Origin: Mycobacterium sp. | Lineage (GTDB): Bacteria; Actinomycetota; Actinomycetes; Mycobacteriales; Mycobacteriaceae | Direction of reading: 5' to 3' | Assembly: GCA_020438845.1 (NCBI GenBank) | Contig: JAGQTV010000019.1 | Span: 1-64,000 of the forward strand | Length of the DNA stretch: 64,000 nt | Shown: positions 54,491 through 63,604 of the stretch, in pieces | Position numbering within the stretch: the stretch's first letter is position 1 | Layout of the letters: every line of letters begins with the position of its first letter | Position numbers and translations under genes: made by a program | The notes under the pieces: generated by a model | Seen by the model: only the letters and a program-made list of their open reading frames with translations | Databases searched by the model: none | What the model was told of the DNA's origin: nothing

Positions 54491-55962
54491 CGCCGCTCCA
54501 GCCTCTCGAAGTCATCCGAAAGCGCAGCCGCGAGCTCGGTGACTCTGCGCTGGTAGACCGGACCGAGCAGATCGAGGTCGATCGCAGTACCAGCAGCGAT
54601 GTGTTTGTCGTAGGGCAGGACGACCACCCGGCCGGGGCTGACATGACGCTGGAACTGCTGGACCAGATCGTCGACGTCGACATTGGGCTTGCCGGGAACG
54701 GTGTGGTTGATCACGACACAAGTCCGGCCGAGCAGATGCTGGTAGCCGTTCTGGCGCAGCCAGTCCATCGTGACCGCCGCCTGGCGCGCTCCGTCGATCG
54801 ATGCGCTGGCCACGATCACCAGACCGGAAACGGTACCCAGCACCGCGCGTGCCGCCGGGTGGAAAAGACCGGCGCCACAGTCGGCGAGCACCAGGTTGTA
54901 GTAACGGGAGACGATATTGGTGGCCGCTTCCCACTCCTCGGGCCCGAATGGGCGGCGCGCAACGCTGTACTCATCGGAGGCCAACACCTCCAGATTGGAC
55001 CGATTCATACTGGTGTAGGCGCGGATATCGTTGTAGCGAGCCAGGTTTCGATCGGCGAGTAGATCGGCGACGCTCGCTGCGGACTCCCGCCCGCAACGAT
55101 CAGCCAGGTTCCCGGCATCCGGATCTGCGTCCACTGCCAGAATCCGGTCGCCCCGCACTTTGCTCAGCGTTGATCCCAGCACCACTGTCAGCGCGGTCTT
55201 GCCGACTCCGCCTTTAAGCCCGAAAACCCCGATCTGGTACGAATCCCGCGCATTTCGCCGGATTCGGTTGTGCAGATCCATCTCGTAGATCTCGTCCGGC
55301 GACGGGCCCAGGTTGATCCGGGTCAGCCGATACAGAACATGGCGCCAGCCACGCTTGGACGGCATCTTCACCGAGGTCTTGACATCGACGTGCGACAACG
55401 CATCGATCGCACGGTGGTTTCCGATGGTCGACGCCGAGGTCTGCTCGGGCGCACTGACCATGGCTTCGGTCGCCGGCCAGACGTTGACGATCTCGGTTCG
55501 ACCGTCGGCGTGACGTTCGGCCGACGGCACCCGGACGGGCCGGTTCAGCACGTCGGATGCCGCGGCGGTGGGGACCACGGTCGTGGCCTCCGTGTCGCCC
55601 TCGGGTGCGCCCCACTCCTGGCTCGGCGCACCTGAGACGGCGGGACCGTGCGGTCGCGGAGTCGGACCCCCGGGCGGCGGCATTCCAGGCCATGACCGGG
55701 CCGGTGGACGCGCCGGCGGCGGGGGTCCGGGCGGAAGGCCCGTGTTCCGCTGCGGTTCGGGAGTCTCGGCTTGCCGTACCCGACTCGTCACCGGCATCGG
55801 TCCTGCTCCCCCGCCCGCGGCGGGTTCCCAGTCGCGCTGCGGGAAAGACCCCCTTGCCACCGGGGTGTCGGGCACATGCGCGGACCCCTCATCCTCGACT
55901 GGCGGCGAGTCGTCGTCGCCGCCGTCCGACGGTTTGAAAAGACTTTCGTAGTCGGCCGGCAC
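54487..55962 (-). CDS. EspI-like P-loop ATPase (ESX-1 type)
   Basis: 491 aa from GTG 55962, chosen because AGAGAGG precedes it with good spacing and VPADYESLF aligns with the M. tuberculosis EspI start; GTG 55968 is possible. Residues ~20-175 are Pro/Gly-rich and disordered, shorter than in EspI (666 aa). The C-terminal half is a MinD/ParA-like NTPase with Walker A GLKGGVGKTALT (about 248-258), DADPDAGNLADRCGR and VLADCGAGLFHPA. EspI is reported to damp ESX-1 secretion when ATP is low. Confidence 0.88.
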   Translation of the reverse strand: MPADYESLFKPSDGGDDDSPPVEDEGSAHVPDTPVARGSFPQRDWEPAAGGGAGPMPVTSRVRQAETPEPQRNTGLPPGPPPPARPPARSWPGMPPPGGPTPRPHGPAVSGAPSQEWGAPEGDTEATTVVPTAAASDVLNRPVRVPSAERHADGRTEIVNVWPATEAMVSAPEQTSASTIGNHRAIDALSHVDVKTSVKMPSKRGWRHVLYRLTRINLGPSPDEIYEMDLHNRIRRNARDSYQIGVFGLKGGVGKTALTVVLGSTLSKVRGDRILAVDADPDAGNLADRCGRESAASVADLLADRNLARYNDIRAYTSMNRSNLEVLASDEYSVARRPFGPEEWEAATNIVSRYYNLVLADCGAGLFHPAARAVLGTVSGLVIVASASIDGARQAAVTMDWLRQNGYQHLLGRTCVVINHTVPGKPNVDVDDLVQQFQRHVSPGRVVVLPYDKHIAAGTAIDLDLLGPVYQRRVTELAAALSDDFERLERR

Positions 55963-56104
55963 AAGCACCTCTCTCAGTCACTCATGGCTCAACGGGTCGA
56001 CCGAACGGTCTGATCCGCAACGTGAAGTTGGCGGGTCCGGCACAGGGTTCCTGCGACCAGGGTTCCTGCGAACGTTCCCGCCAACTTCGCCCAGGGCCAT
56101 TGAA

Positions 56105-56392
56105 TCAGCCGAACATTCCCGTCACGCCGGATTCAGTCTGCGCCATCGTCTGGCCGGCCTCGCTGATGGTCTGGGCCAGGTTCTGCAGAGCCGAGTTCAG
56201 TTCCGCGGAGGTGCTGTCCCAACGTTGCTGCACGGCCTGGTAGGCCTCCGAGCCCGAACCGCCCCACACCGAGGCCAGCGCCGCCAGCGAGGCCTTGCCC
56301 TCGTCGAGCAACCCGTGCGTGGTCGACACTGCACCGTGAATCTCCGAGGCGCCGCCCTCGATCCCGGCGAAATTCCACAGCTGTTCCGACAT
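56105..56392 (-). CDS. EsxA (ESAT-6)-like WXG100 protein
   Basis: 95 aa, equal in length to ESAT-6 and strongly similar along its whole length: [33 protein letters not shown] (WxG turn), [17 protein letters not shown] and VTGMFG at the C-terminus. Would pair with the EsxB homologue 70 bp upstream and be exported as a heterodimer. Confidence 0.95.
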   Translation of the reverse strand: MSEQLWNFAGIEGGASEIHGAVSTTHGLLDEGKASLAALASVWGGSGSEAYQAVQQRWDSTSAELNSALQNLAQTISEAGQTMAQTESGVTGMFG

Positions 56393-56462
56393 TGTTAGTT
56401 CTCCTTTGATTTCCGTTGTCCGTGTTCGTATTTCAGTGTTCAGAAGTGGTAATGGAAGATGA

Positions 56463-56765
56463 TCAGATGTTCATTGCCGACTGCAGCGACGAGGTCTGGT
56501 CCTCGTCGGTGGAGGTGTACTGCACGCCGGCGTGGCTGATGTTGTTGGAGATGTCGTTGAGCTCCTGAACCTGACGGTTCGCGGCCTCTTGGAACCGGAG
56601 CAGCGCCGCCTGGGCAGCCTGGCCGGCCTGGCCGTGCCACTGGCCAGCCAATGAACCGGCGGTGCCCTCGACCTGAGCGATCACTGCCTTCAGCTCACCC
56701 GAGATCCTCTCGAAATTGCCGGCCTCCTTGGCGAGGACAGCAGCATCGGTATTCATCTGTGCCAT
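56463..56765 (-). CDS. EsxB (CFP-10)-like WXG100 protein
   Basis: 100 aa, the CFP-10 length. [16 protein letters not shown] turn, [17 protein letters not shown], and the C-terminal export signal YTSTD (YxxxD) followed by LQSAMNI, the position read by the EccC ATPase in CFP-10. A purine-rich leader precedes the ATG. Confidence 0.95.
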   Translation of the reverse strand: MAQMNTDAAVLAKEAGNFERISGELKAVIAQVEGTAGSLAGQWHGQAGQAAQAALLRFQEAANRQVQELNDISNNISHAGVQYTSTDEDQTSSLQSAMNI

Positions 56766-56874
56766 TGCTGTTTTCCTTTTTCTTTTCCTGTGTCCTCACC
56801 ATCGGTGTGGCGAGTCCCCCGGCCCGGTCGGGCGGGAAGTCCTTGTGCGCCAATACGGTCACCCCTGATCGCGG

Positions 56875-58248
56875 TCACCAGTCGTCGGCGTCTTCTTCTT
56901 CGGTGTCGTACTCCAGCGCATCGGGCCCACCGAGGCTCTGGCGTACCCCACCACTGGTGCCCCGGTGACCCAGACCACCCATCGGGCCGGCGCCCACCCC
57001 ACCTGCATTGTTCGCGGCCACCGGAGCCAAGCCCGTTGCCGTTGAACCGGCTGCCGCGCCAGCGGCCACCGATGCCGGGTTCAGACCCGATTCGCCGACT
57101 CCGAGCAGCCCGGCCAGCATCGGCGTGCGCGCACCAAGGCCGCCGGCACCCGGCAGCGAGGCCCCTCGCACCAGACCGGCACCAGCTGAAGGGCCACCGC
57201 CTCCGGCGAGCGGGTGGGTCGAGAAAGGACTGGCACCGAGCAAACCGACCTGCGCACCCCGGCCTGAGGCTCCTGCCAGCGACGTTCCGGCTTGGTCACC
57301 GTGGCCCATCTGGCTGAACAACGACGAGACTTGCTGCAACGGCTGGGTCAGCTGCTGCATGGGACTCTGCAACAGTTGGCCGGCCTGTTGCGGGACCTGT
57401 CCGATCTGCGAGGCCACCTGGCTCATCATCTGCATGCCCTGTTGCCCGAGTTGATCCTGGGGCTGCTGGGCGGTGCGGCTGTTCGCGGCGGTTTCGCCGG
57501 CCCGCTCCGCCTTGTTCTCGCCCAGGGCAGCAGCCTGGTTCGCAGTGGAGGCGACCCGGCCCACCTGCAGTGCGGTCGACTCCGCCGTCGCCTGGGCGGC
57601 AACGTGAGCGATGGCGGCCTCCCGTGCCGCGGCACCGGGGGCCATGGCGGCCGCCGCGGCCACCCCTGCTGCACCCACCGCCTCGGCGACCCCGGGAATG
57701 ACGATCGGCGGCAGCGGCGGCACCGGCTCGAACGTGGTGTTGAGCAGGGTCTCGGCATGATAGGCGTCCATAGCGGCAGCTGCTTGGTTCCACATCCGGA
57801 CGAAGTAGTCCTCTTCGTTCAGGCCGATCGGCACCGTGTTGATCCCGAGAAAATTGGTGGCCTCGAGGACAGCATGGGTGACGTGGTTCTCCTCGATCTC
57901 AGGAATCGGCGGAGTCTCGGCCAAGGCCGTGGCGTGGGCGGTGGCCTGAGCCGCGGCCTGCAGCGCACGCTTGTGCGCCTGAAGACTCGTCGTCCGCATC
58001 CACAGCACCGCCGGGGTGATCGCGGAGATCGCCCGTTCGCTGGCGGCGCCGGTCCACGTTGCTGCGAGCTGGGCCAGCGAGGCAGCCAACTCGTCGGCCT
58101 GGACCTCCAGTGACAGGGCGAAGGCCTCCCACGCCGATGCCGCCTGCAGCATCGGCGCCGACCCCGCCCCCAGCATCAGCCGCGAAGTGTTGATCTCCGG
58201 CGGCAGGGCATGCCAGGTCGGCATTACCGGTATCGGTAGGCCAGCCAT
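56875..58248 (-). CDS. PPE68-like PPE protein (ESX-1 type)
   Basis: 457 aa. The PPE domain includes the PPE motif in WHALPPEINTSRLMLGAG, WTG (WxG turn), NFLGINTVPIGLNEEDYFVRMWNQAA. A Gln/Ala-rich middle (about 245-320) leads to QQLTQPLQQVSSLFSQMGHGDQ and LLGASPFSTHPLAGG, all as in PPE68 (Rv3873), and an acidic EYDTEEEDADDW tail. About 90 residues longer than the M. tuberculosis protein, mainly an Ala-rich insert (about 180-260). Partner of the PE35-like protein upstream. Confidence 0.93.
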   Translation of the reverse strand: MAGLPIPVMPTWHALPPEINTSRLMLGAGSAPMLQAASAWEAFALSLEVQADELAASLAQLAATWTGAASERAISAITPAVLWMRTTSLQAHKRALQAAAQATAHATALAETPPIPEIEENHVTHAVLEATNFLGINTVPIGLNEEDYFVRMWNQAAAAMDAYHAETLLNTTFEPVPPLPPIVIPGVAEAVGAAGVAAAAAMAPGAAAREAAIAHVAAQATAESTALQVGRVASTANQAAALGENKAERAGETAANSRTAQQPQDQLGQQGMQMMSQVASQIGQVPQQAGQLLQSPMQQLTQPLQQVSSLFSQMGHGDQAGTSLAGASGRGAQVGLLGASPFSTHPLAGGGGPSAGAGLVRGASLPGAGGLGARTPMLAGLLGVGESGLNPASVAAGAAAGSTATGLAPVAANNAGGVGAGPMGGLGHRGTSGGVRQSLGGPDALEYDTEEEDADDW

Positions 58249-58308
58249 CTAGTGTTCACCCCCGTCCTGTCTGGTTCGGATTCTCGGTCGAGCAATGCTG
58301 AAGCGCGG

Positions 58309-58605
58309 TCAGCTCAGGATCGAGCCGTGGGCTTCGTCGACTTCGGCGTACGTGGCGGCTACCTCGATTACCGCTGCTCCGGCCCTGGTCACCTCTTCCT
58401 GGGCGGCTGCATTGACTGCGGTGACCTGAGCGCCTTCGGCGCCGAACGACAGGGCCGCCAGCGCTGAGACTTCGTCGACGCCCGCCGGCGCCAGTGCGGT
58501 GGTAGCGGCGCCGGCCGTCGTGCCGGCGGCGATGCCGCTGGCGCCGTTGGCGACCACCGCTGCCCCAATGCCCGCTGCAGCCGGATCGTGGCTCATGGGT
58601 TCCAT
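58309..58605 (-). CDS. PE35-like PE protein (ESX-1 type)
   Basis: 98 aa from ATG 58605 with AGAAAGG 8 nt upstream. MEPMSHDPAAAGIG and PAGVDEVSALAALSFGAEG match PE35 (Rv3872); the C-terminal YAEVD is the YxxxD export motif. PE35/PPE68 is the PE-PPE substrate pair of ESX-1. First gene of the minus-strand cluster. Confidence 0.9.
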   Translation of the reverse strand: MEPMSHDPAAAGIGAAVVANGASGIAAGTTAGAATTALAPAGVDEVSALAALSFGAEGAQVTAVNAAAQEEVTRAGAAVIEVAATYAEVDEAHGSILS

Positions 58606-58694
58606 GTCGCTTGCCTTTCTGGTCGGTATCCCGGATCGGTATAGCTGCGTGTTCGGTGCCGATTCTCGACGTATTCACATCGTTCGCACACTTT

Positions 58695-58727
58695 GCTATA
58701 CCGCATTCTTTAACTTTGCTGAAGTTA
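58695..58727 (-). promoter_or_regulatory. Promoter and dyad upstream of PE35-like gene
   Basis: Minus strand: TTCAGC-N17-TATAGC (-10 at 58696-58701 region) in a locally AT-rich stretch about 95 bp before the start codon. A 17-bp dyad TAACTT-N5-AAGTTA (58711-58727) covers the -35 region, suggesting a repressor or activator site. A second GGTATAGC (58638-58645) faces GCTATACC (58695-58702) as an 8-bp inverted repeat. Confidence 0.45.
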
Positions 58728-58813
58728 CGGCTATCAGTCTATCCGGCCCGTGGGAGTGCTCGAGACACTTGTTGGGCGGCGCTCAAGCGAGCAGCCCAGC
58801 GGTGCCAATCCGG

Positions 58814-59884
58814 CTAGTAGAGCCGCCCTCGCAACACCACCCGGTCCGGGCGGGACAGCACCTGCGGCCCGGAACGCGGGTCGGCGTCGAAACAGAGCAA
58901 GTCAGCCGATGCGCCGTCGGCCAGGGCAGGCCGGCCCAGCCAGCTCCGGGCATCCCAGCACGCAGCGCCCAGGGCCTGGCTCGGTGTCATTCCGATCCCC
59001 TTGAGCGCCTCAACTTCGTCGGCGATCCGGCCGTGGACCACGGCGCTGCCGGCGTCGCTGCCGGCGTAGATCGGCACCCCCGCTTCGCGGGCAGCCGCCA
59101 CCCGCTGGGAGCAACGCGCGTACAGATCCCGCATGTGTGCCGCGTAGAGCGGGAATTTGCTCGCGGCATCGGCGAATTCGGGGAAATTCTCGATGTTGAT
59201 CAGTGTGGGCACCAGTGCCGTACCGCCCTCGACCATCATCGCGACGGTATCGTCGGTCAGCCCGGTGCCGTGCTCGATGCAGTCGATGCCCGCCTTGATC
59301 AGACCGGGCAGGGCATCCTCGCCGAAGACGTGCGCGGTCACGCGAGCGCCTTGGGCATGGGCAGCCGCGACGGCCGCCACCAGGACGTCGTCGGACCACA
59401 GCGGAGTCAGGTCGCCGACTGATCGATCTATCCAGTCGCCGACGAGTTTGACCCAGCCGTCGCTGCGACGGGCTTGTTCGGCCACCGCATCAGGCAGCTG
59501 CCATTCGTCTTCCAACTCGACGGCGAAACCCCGCGAATAGCGTTTCGGCCGCGCCAAATGCCTCCCCGCTCTGATGATCCGGGGCAGATCGTGGCGGGCG
59601 TCGAGGCTGCGGGTGTCGATCGGCGACCCGCAATCGCGCAGCAGCAAGGCACCGACCTCGCGTTCGCGCTCCGCTTGCGCTATTGCCTCGTCGAGCTCGA
59701 CGCCGCCATGTGGCCCCAAACCCACGTGACAGTGGGCGTCGACAAGACCTGGAATGATCCAGCCGCCGTCAAAGATGGTCTCCGCACCGCTGACCGGTTC
59801 GCTGCGCAGGAGCCCGTCGGAGATCCACCACTCCACCTGCTCGCCGTCGGGCAATCCCCGCCCGCGAAGGTGGAACGTATTCAC
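58814..59884 (-). CDS. Amidohydrolase-superfamily protein
   Basis: 356 aa from GTG 59884. Metal-site motifs VDAHCHVG (HxH), VKLVGDW (candidate bridging Lys), VTAHVFGEDAL, IEHGTGL and YAGSDAG (terminal Asp) follow the amidohydrolase order. Matches Rv2915c, next to ffh. Hydrolase of unknown substrate; the 5-bp spacing to ffh implies co-transcription. Confidence 0.87.
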   Translation of the reverse strand: MNTFHLRGRGLPDGEQVEWWISDGLLRSEPVSGAETIFDGGWIIPGLVDAHCHVGLGPHGGVELDEAIAQAEREREVGALLLRDCGSPIDTRSLDARHDLPRIIRAGRHLARPKRYSRGFAVELEDEWQLPDAVAEQARRSDGWVKLVGDWIDRSVGDLTPLWSDDVLVAAVAAAHAQGARVTAHVFGEDALPGLIKAGIDCIEHGTGLTDDTVAMMVEGGTALVPTLINIENFPEFADAASKFPLYAAHMRDLYARCSQRVAAAREAGVPIYAGSDAGSAVVHGRIADEVEALKGIGMTPSQALGAACWDARSWLGRPALADGASADLLCFDADPRSGPQVLSRPDRVVLRGRLY

Positions 59885-59889
59885 CCGCT

Positions 59890-61455
59890 TTAGAACTTGC
59901 CTGGGAACTTCAGTTTCGACAGGTCGAAGTCCGCCAGGCCCGGGGGCAGTTCGTTGAGGCCCTCCGGCATCTGGGAAAGGTCAGGGAATCCAGCAGGCAT
60001 GCCCGGCATGCCGGCTCCCAACATCGGATTGCGCGCCTTCGGCGGCGTCGGACCGCGACCCCGTTTGCCTTTCTTGGCGTTCTTGGCGTTTCGTTTGGAT
60101 GACCGGCGCGCGAACGGCATGCCCATGGCGCCGGCCATCTGCGACATCATCTTTCGGGCCTCAAAGAAGCGGTCGACAAGCTGGTTGACGTCGGAGACGC
60201 TGACCCCGGAGCCATTGGCGATCCGCAGCCGCCGGGAGGCGTTGATGATCTTCGGATCGGCGCGCTCCTCAGGGGTCATGCCGCGGATGATGGCCTGGAT
60301 CCGGTCCAGATGGCTGTCGTCCACAGCGGCCAGGGCGTCCTTCATCTGCCCGGCACCCGGCAGCATGCCCAGCAGATTGCCGATCGGGCCCATCTTGCGA
60401 ATCGCCAGCATCTGCTCGAGGAAATCCTCCAGAGTGAGCTCTCCGGAGCCGATCTTGGCCGCGGCCTCCTCAGCCTTCTTCGCGTCGAAGACCTGCTCGG
60501 CCTGCTCGATCAGCGACAGCAGGTCACCCATGCCGAGGATGCGGCTAGCCATGCGGTCGGGGTGGAAGACGTCGAAGTCGTCCAGCTTTTCACCGGTTGA
60601 GGCGAACAGGATCGGTACGCCGGTGATTTCACGGACCGACAGCGCCGCGCCGCCCCGGGCGTCACCGTCGAGTTTGGTCAGTACGACGCCGGTGAAGCCG
60701 ACACCGGCACCGAACGCCTCGGCCGTGGCCACGGCGTCCTGGCCGATCATGGCGTCAAGGACGAACAGGGTCTCATCGGGCTGCACCGCATCACGGATCG
60801 CGGCGGCCTGCGCCATCAGTACGTCGTCGATGCCCAGACGGCCGGCGGTGTCGACGATCATGACGTCGAAGTGTTTTGCCTTTGCCTCGGCCAGGCCCGC
60901 GGCGGCGACGGCGACCGGATCGCCGGGCCCGTAGCCGGCGGTGTCCGGGGAGTCGGCGGCGGTGCCCGGATGCGGGGCGAAGACGCTGACGCCCGCCCGC
61001 TCGCCGACGATCTTGAGTTGGTTGACCGCGCCCGGGCGCTGAAGATCGCAGGCCACCAACAGCGGGGTGTGCCCCTGGTCGCGCAGCCACTTGGCCAGCT
61101 TGCCGGCCAGCGTGGTCTTACCGGCGCCCTGCAGGCCGGCCAGCATGATCACCGTCGGCGGATTCTTGGCGAAGACCAACTGCCGCGTCTGGCCGCCCAG
61201 GATCCCGATGAGTTCCTCGTTGACGATCTTGATGACCTGCTGGGCCGGGTTGAGCGCCCCGGAGACCTCGGCCCCCTTTGCCCGTTCCTTGATCTTGGTG
61301 ATGAAGGCGCGGACGACGGGCAGCGAAACGTCGGCTTCCAGCAGCGCCAGGCGAATCTCGCGGGCGGTGGCGTCGATGTCGGCGGGGGTCAGCCGGCCCT
61401 TGCCGCGCAGGCCGGCCAGTGCCCCGGTGAGCCGATCGGAGAGGGATTCAAACAC
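59890..61455 (-). CDS. ffh: Signal recognition particle protein Ffh
   Basis: 521 aa from GTG 61455. N domain, then G domain with AGLQGAGKTTLAGKLA (G1, about 105-120), VDTAGRLGIDD (G3), TKLDGDARGG (G4), and Met-rich M domain with FLEQMLAIRKMGPIGNLLGMLPG. C-terminal basic Lys/Arg-rich plus Pro/Gly tail ending DLSKLKFPGKF as in mycobacterial Ffh. Delivers nascent membrane proteins with 4.5S RNA and FtsY. Confidence 0.97.
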   Translation of the reverse strand: MFESLSDRLTGALAGLRGKGRLTPADIDATAREIRLALLEADVSLPVVRAFITKIKERAKGAEVSGALNPAQQVIKIVNEELIGILGGQTRQLVFAKNPPTVIMLAGLQGAGKTTLAGKLAKWLRDQGHTPLLVACDLQRPGAVNQLKIVGERAGVSVFAPHPGTAADSPDTAGYGPGDPVAVAAAGLAEAKAKHFDVMIVDTAGRLGIDDVLMAQAAAIRDAVQPDETLFVLDAMIGQDAVATAEAFGAGVGFTGVVLTKLDGDARGGAALSVREITGVPILFASTGEKLDDFDVFHPDRMASRILGMGDLLSLIEQAEQVFDAKKAEEAAAKIGSGELTLEDFLEQMLAIRKMGPIGNLLGMLPGAGQMKDALAAVDDSHLDRIQAIIRGMTPEERADPKIINASRRLRIANGSGVSVSDVNQLVDRFFEARKMMSQMAGAMGMPFARRSSKRNAKNAKKGKRGRGPTPPKARNPMLGAGMPGMPAGFPDLSQMPEGLNELPPGLADFDLSKLKFPGKF

Positions 61456-61848
61456 GCAGCCAGCCTAGCCGCATCCACCTCGTGGACCGCCGATAGCCGA
61501 CAGCTGGATACGAACAGGACGGAGCAGGCCGCAGGGCAGTTTGCCTCACCGGCATCGGTCAACAGACAGCAGCACAGGGCCATCGACTGCTGATACCGAA
61601 GCATCGAAATCATTCGTTCGACTTGGAGGCACCGCCCCTTGCCGTAAAGGAGCACCGGTTCTGCAGGACCCACCGCTGCGACCATGACTGGGCGTAGTGG
61701 TTCTCGATGCCTCCCCGCTGGCGAGATCAACCACGCGACATGGTCGACCAATCAGGACCGTGTCGCGATTTTCGTCATGCCGATGTAGCGTAATGCGGGT
61801 TAGGAAGAAGCTGAACGAACCCAAAGCGGATATTCAGGAGTGCCTGAG
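61456..61848. other. Intergenic, no gene seen
   Basis: 393 bp between ffh (leftward) and the PE-PPE-like gene (rightward). Open frames here have no ribosome binding site or recognisable protein features. It presumably holds both promoters; I see no RNA gene or repeat. Confidence 0.5.
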
Positions 61849-63498
61849 ATGAAGACACACGAGTTGCACGAGAAGACGATTGGGCATCACCCGAGGATGC
61901 GGGGGCATGCAGCGGGTTTGTGTGGTGCCGCGGCCGTGACAGCCGTTTCAATGGCGTTGGGTGCAGGCGTGGCACCGAATGCGAATGCCTACACGCTGGA
62001 TGCGACCACGACGGGGCCGCTGTTTTGGCTGAATGACAAGTTGGGTCTCGTCCCCAGCATTACAGCCTCCGGTGTCCCGCTGATCGGGGACGTCACGATC
62101 AACTTCAACTTCTCTGAGGCGAATCCCGTTGGGCTCTATGACGCGATCGACGCATTCGCCTTCAGCGGGGTTCCTGCGAACTCCCGGCCCAACCCTAATT
62201 TCTTGTCCGACGTCCCGACTGGGCCGCTGGTGCTCGCTTACGGGCGAGACGGCGTCTCGAGCAGCGTTCAGGCCTATCAAGCGATGCTGGCCAGCGCTAA
62301 CGGACAGACACCGGAAGGCTATACGCCGCTCAGCGAAGGCCTACCCCTACAGCCGAATACGACAAACCTGCCGCTGGCTTTGATCAACAACCCAGGAACA
62401 CCCAACGGCGGTCTCTACACCCGTTTCCAGCGGCTTTCCGGCTTGTTCGGGAAATTCTTCGTCAGCCCCGAGGCTGAATCGGGGCAGAACGGCACCGACC
62501 TGCTTGCCACCATCAAGATGAACACCGCAATCATCAACGTCGCGCTGGGCTACAGCATGCTGGCCGACTTCCCGGTGACGGCCAACCCGTTCGCGTTGGC
62601 GAACTCCATCATGGCGTCGGCGCTGCCCACCTACCTCCTGGGTGGCGGCGAGTTGCAGGGCGATGACACCGACACGATCGTTGGCAACTTCGCAAATCTG
62701 TTGTTCTCACAGGGCTCCAGCACCAGCTACAGCACGTTTGTCCCCAACGATCTACCCGAGTTGGAGTTGATGCGGCTTCCCGCGCGCCTGGTCAACTTGC
62801 TCTTCGAGCAAATCGGTGTGGATTTCCGAGTGGGCACCCCCTTCGCCAATGCGCTTCAGCCAGCCGCCGAGATTCTGGCGAACATCGGATACACCGACGT
62901 GTTGACACCGGACAAACTCGACCAGTGTGCCACCGATTGTGACAATCCCGACGAAGCCAAGACCTGGGCCGAACTGGGTTACAAAGCCTATGACCGCACG
63001 TACATGCAGTCTGCCGCCGGCACGGGCGACCTCGACTACACGCCGTGGTTGTCAGTCCAGCCGTTGACACGTCAGGAAAAGCTTGCGGTCCCGGGGGCCG
63101 TCGTCCAGGCGCTGATCGAGGGCACCAAAGCCGCGTTCTTCCCGAACAGTTCCACGGATACGCCGCAACCAGCGCCCACTGCGGCGAATGCCGTCACCGC
63201 GGTGGCTGAAACGGCTTCGCCGTCTGGCGTCTCGCCGGCTGTCGTGTCGGCCAACGCGCCCCGGGCAGTCACCGACGGCACGCGTCCCAGCGATGGGCCA
63301 ATGGCTGACAGTGCCTCCGACTTTGCCGGATCGACTCCCGCGCACGATGCACAGTCGACCCGGAAGGCGTTCGCCGGCCGTGGAAGGTCGGGCAACGCCT
63401 CCCCCGAGGCCCGTTCAGTTGCAAGAGGGTCGTCAGCCCCCAAAGGATCAGCGCGCAACGACAGGAGCAGCAGAGCCGGCACCGGACGCACGAACTGA
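61849..63498 (+). CDS. Secreted PE-PPE-domain-like protein without PE/PPE N-terminus
   Basis: 549 aa from ATG 61849, AGGAG 10 nt upstream; GTG 61840 is an alternative. Signal peptide ends near PNANA. Residues ~45-420 follow the C-terminal PE-PPE alpha/beta-hydrolase-like domain: NPGTPNGGLYTRF, NVALGYSMLADFPVTANPFALANSIMA, NDLPELELMRLPARLVN and ADLLQPA-like FANALQPAAEILANIGY. The usual GxSxG nucleophile is not evident (AYGRDGVSSSV in its place), so catalysis is doubtful. C-terminal ~130 residues are disordered, Ser/Ala/Arg-rich. It occupies the ffh-glnD interval. Confidence 0.72.
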   Translation: MKTHELHEKTIGHHPRMRGHAAGLCGAAAVTAVSMALGAGVAPNANAYTLDATTTGPLFWLNDKLGLVPSITASGVPLIGDVTINFNFSEANPVGLYDAIDAFAFSGVPANSRPNPNFLSDVPTGPLVLAYGRDGVSSSVQAYQAMLASANGQTPEGYTPLSEGLPLQPNTTNLPLALINNPGTPNGGLYTRFQRLSGLFGKFFVSPEAESGQNGTDLLATIKMNTAIINVALGYSMLADFPVTANPFALANSIMASALPTYLLGGGELQGDDTDTIVGNFANLLFSQGSSTSYSTFVPNDLPELELMRLPARLVNLLFEQIGVDFRVGTPFANALQPAAEILANIGYTDVLTPDKLDQCATDCDNPDEAKTWAELGYKAYDRTYMQSAAGTGDLDYTPWLSVQPLTRQEKLAVPGAVVQALIEGTKAAFFPNSSTDTPQPAPTAANAVTAVAETASPSGVSPAVVSANAPRAVTDGTRPSDGPMADSASDFAGSTPAHDAQSTRKAFAGRGRSGNASPEARSVARGSSAPKGSARNDRSSRAGTGRTN

Positions 63499-63604
63499 CG
63501 GCTGCACCACCACACCCGATCGCTCGTGGATGAGCGGTGTTTGAGCTGGGGTCGGTTTCCGTACCAGTGACCGACAGGACACGCTCGACGCCTGAGGTAG
63601 CCGG

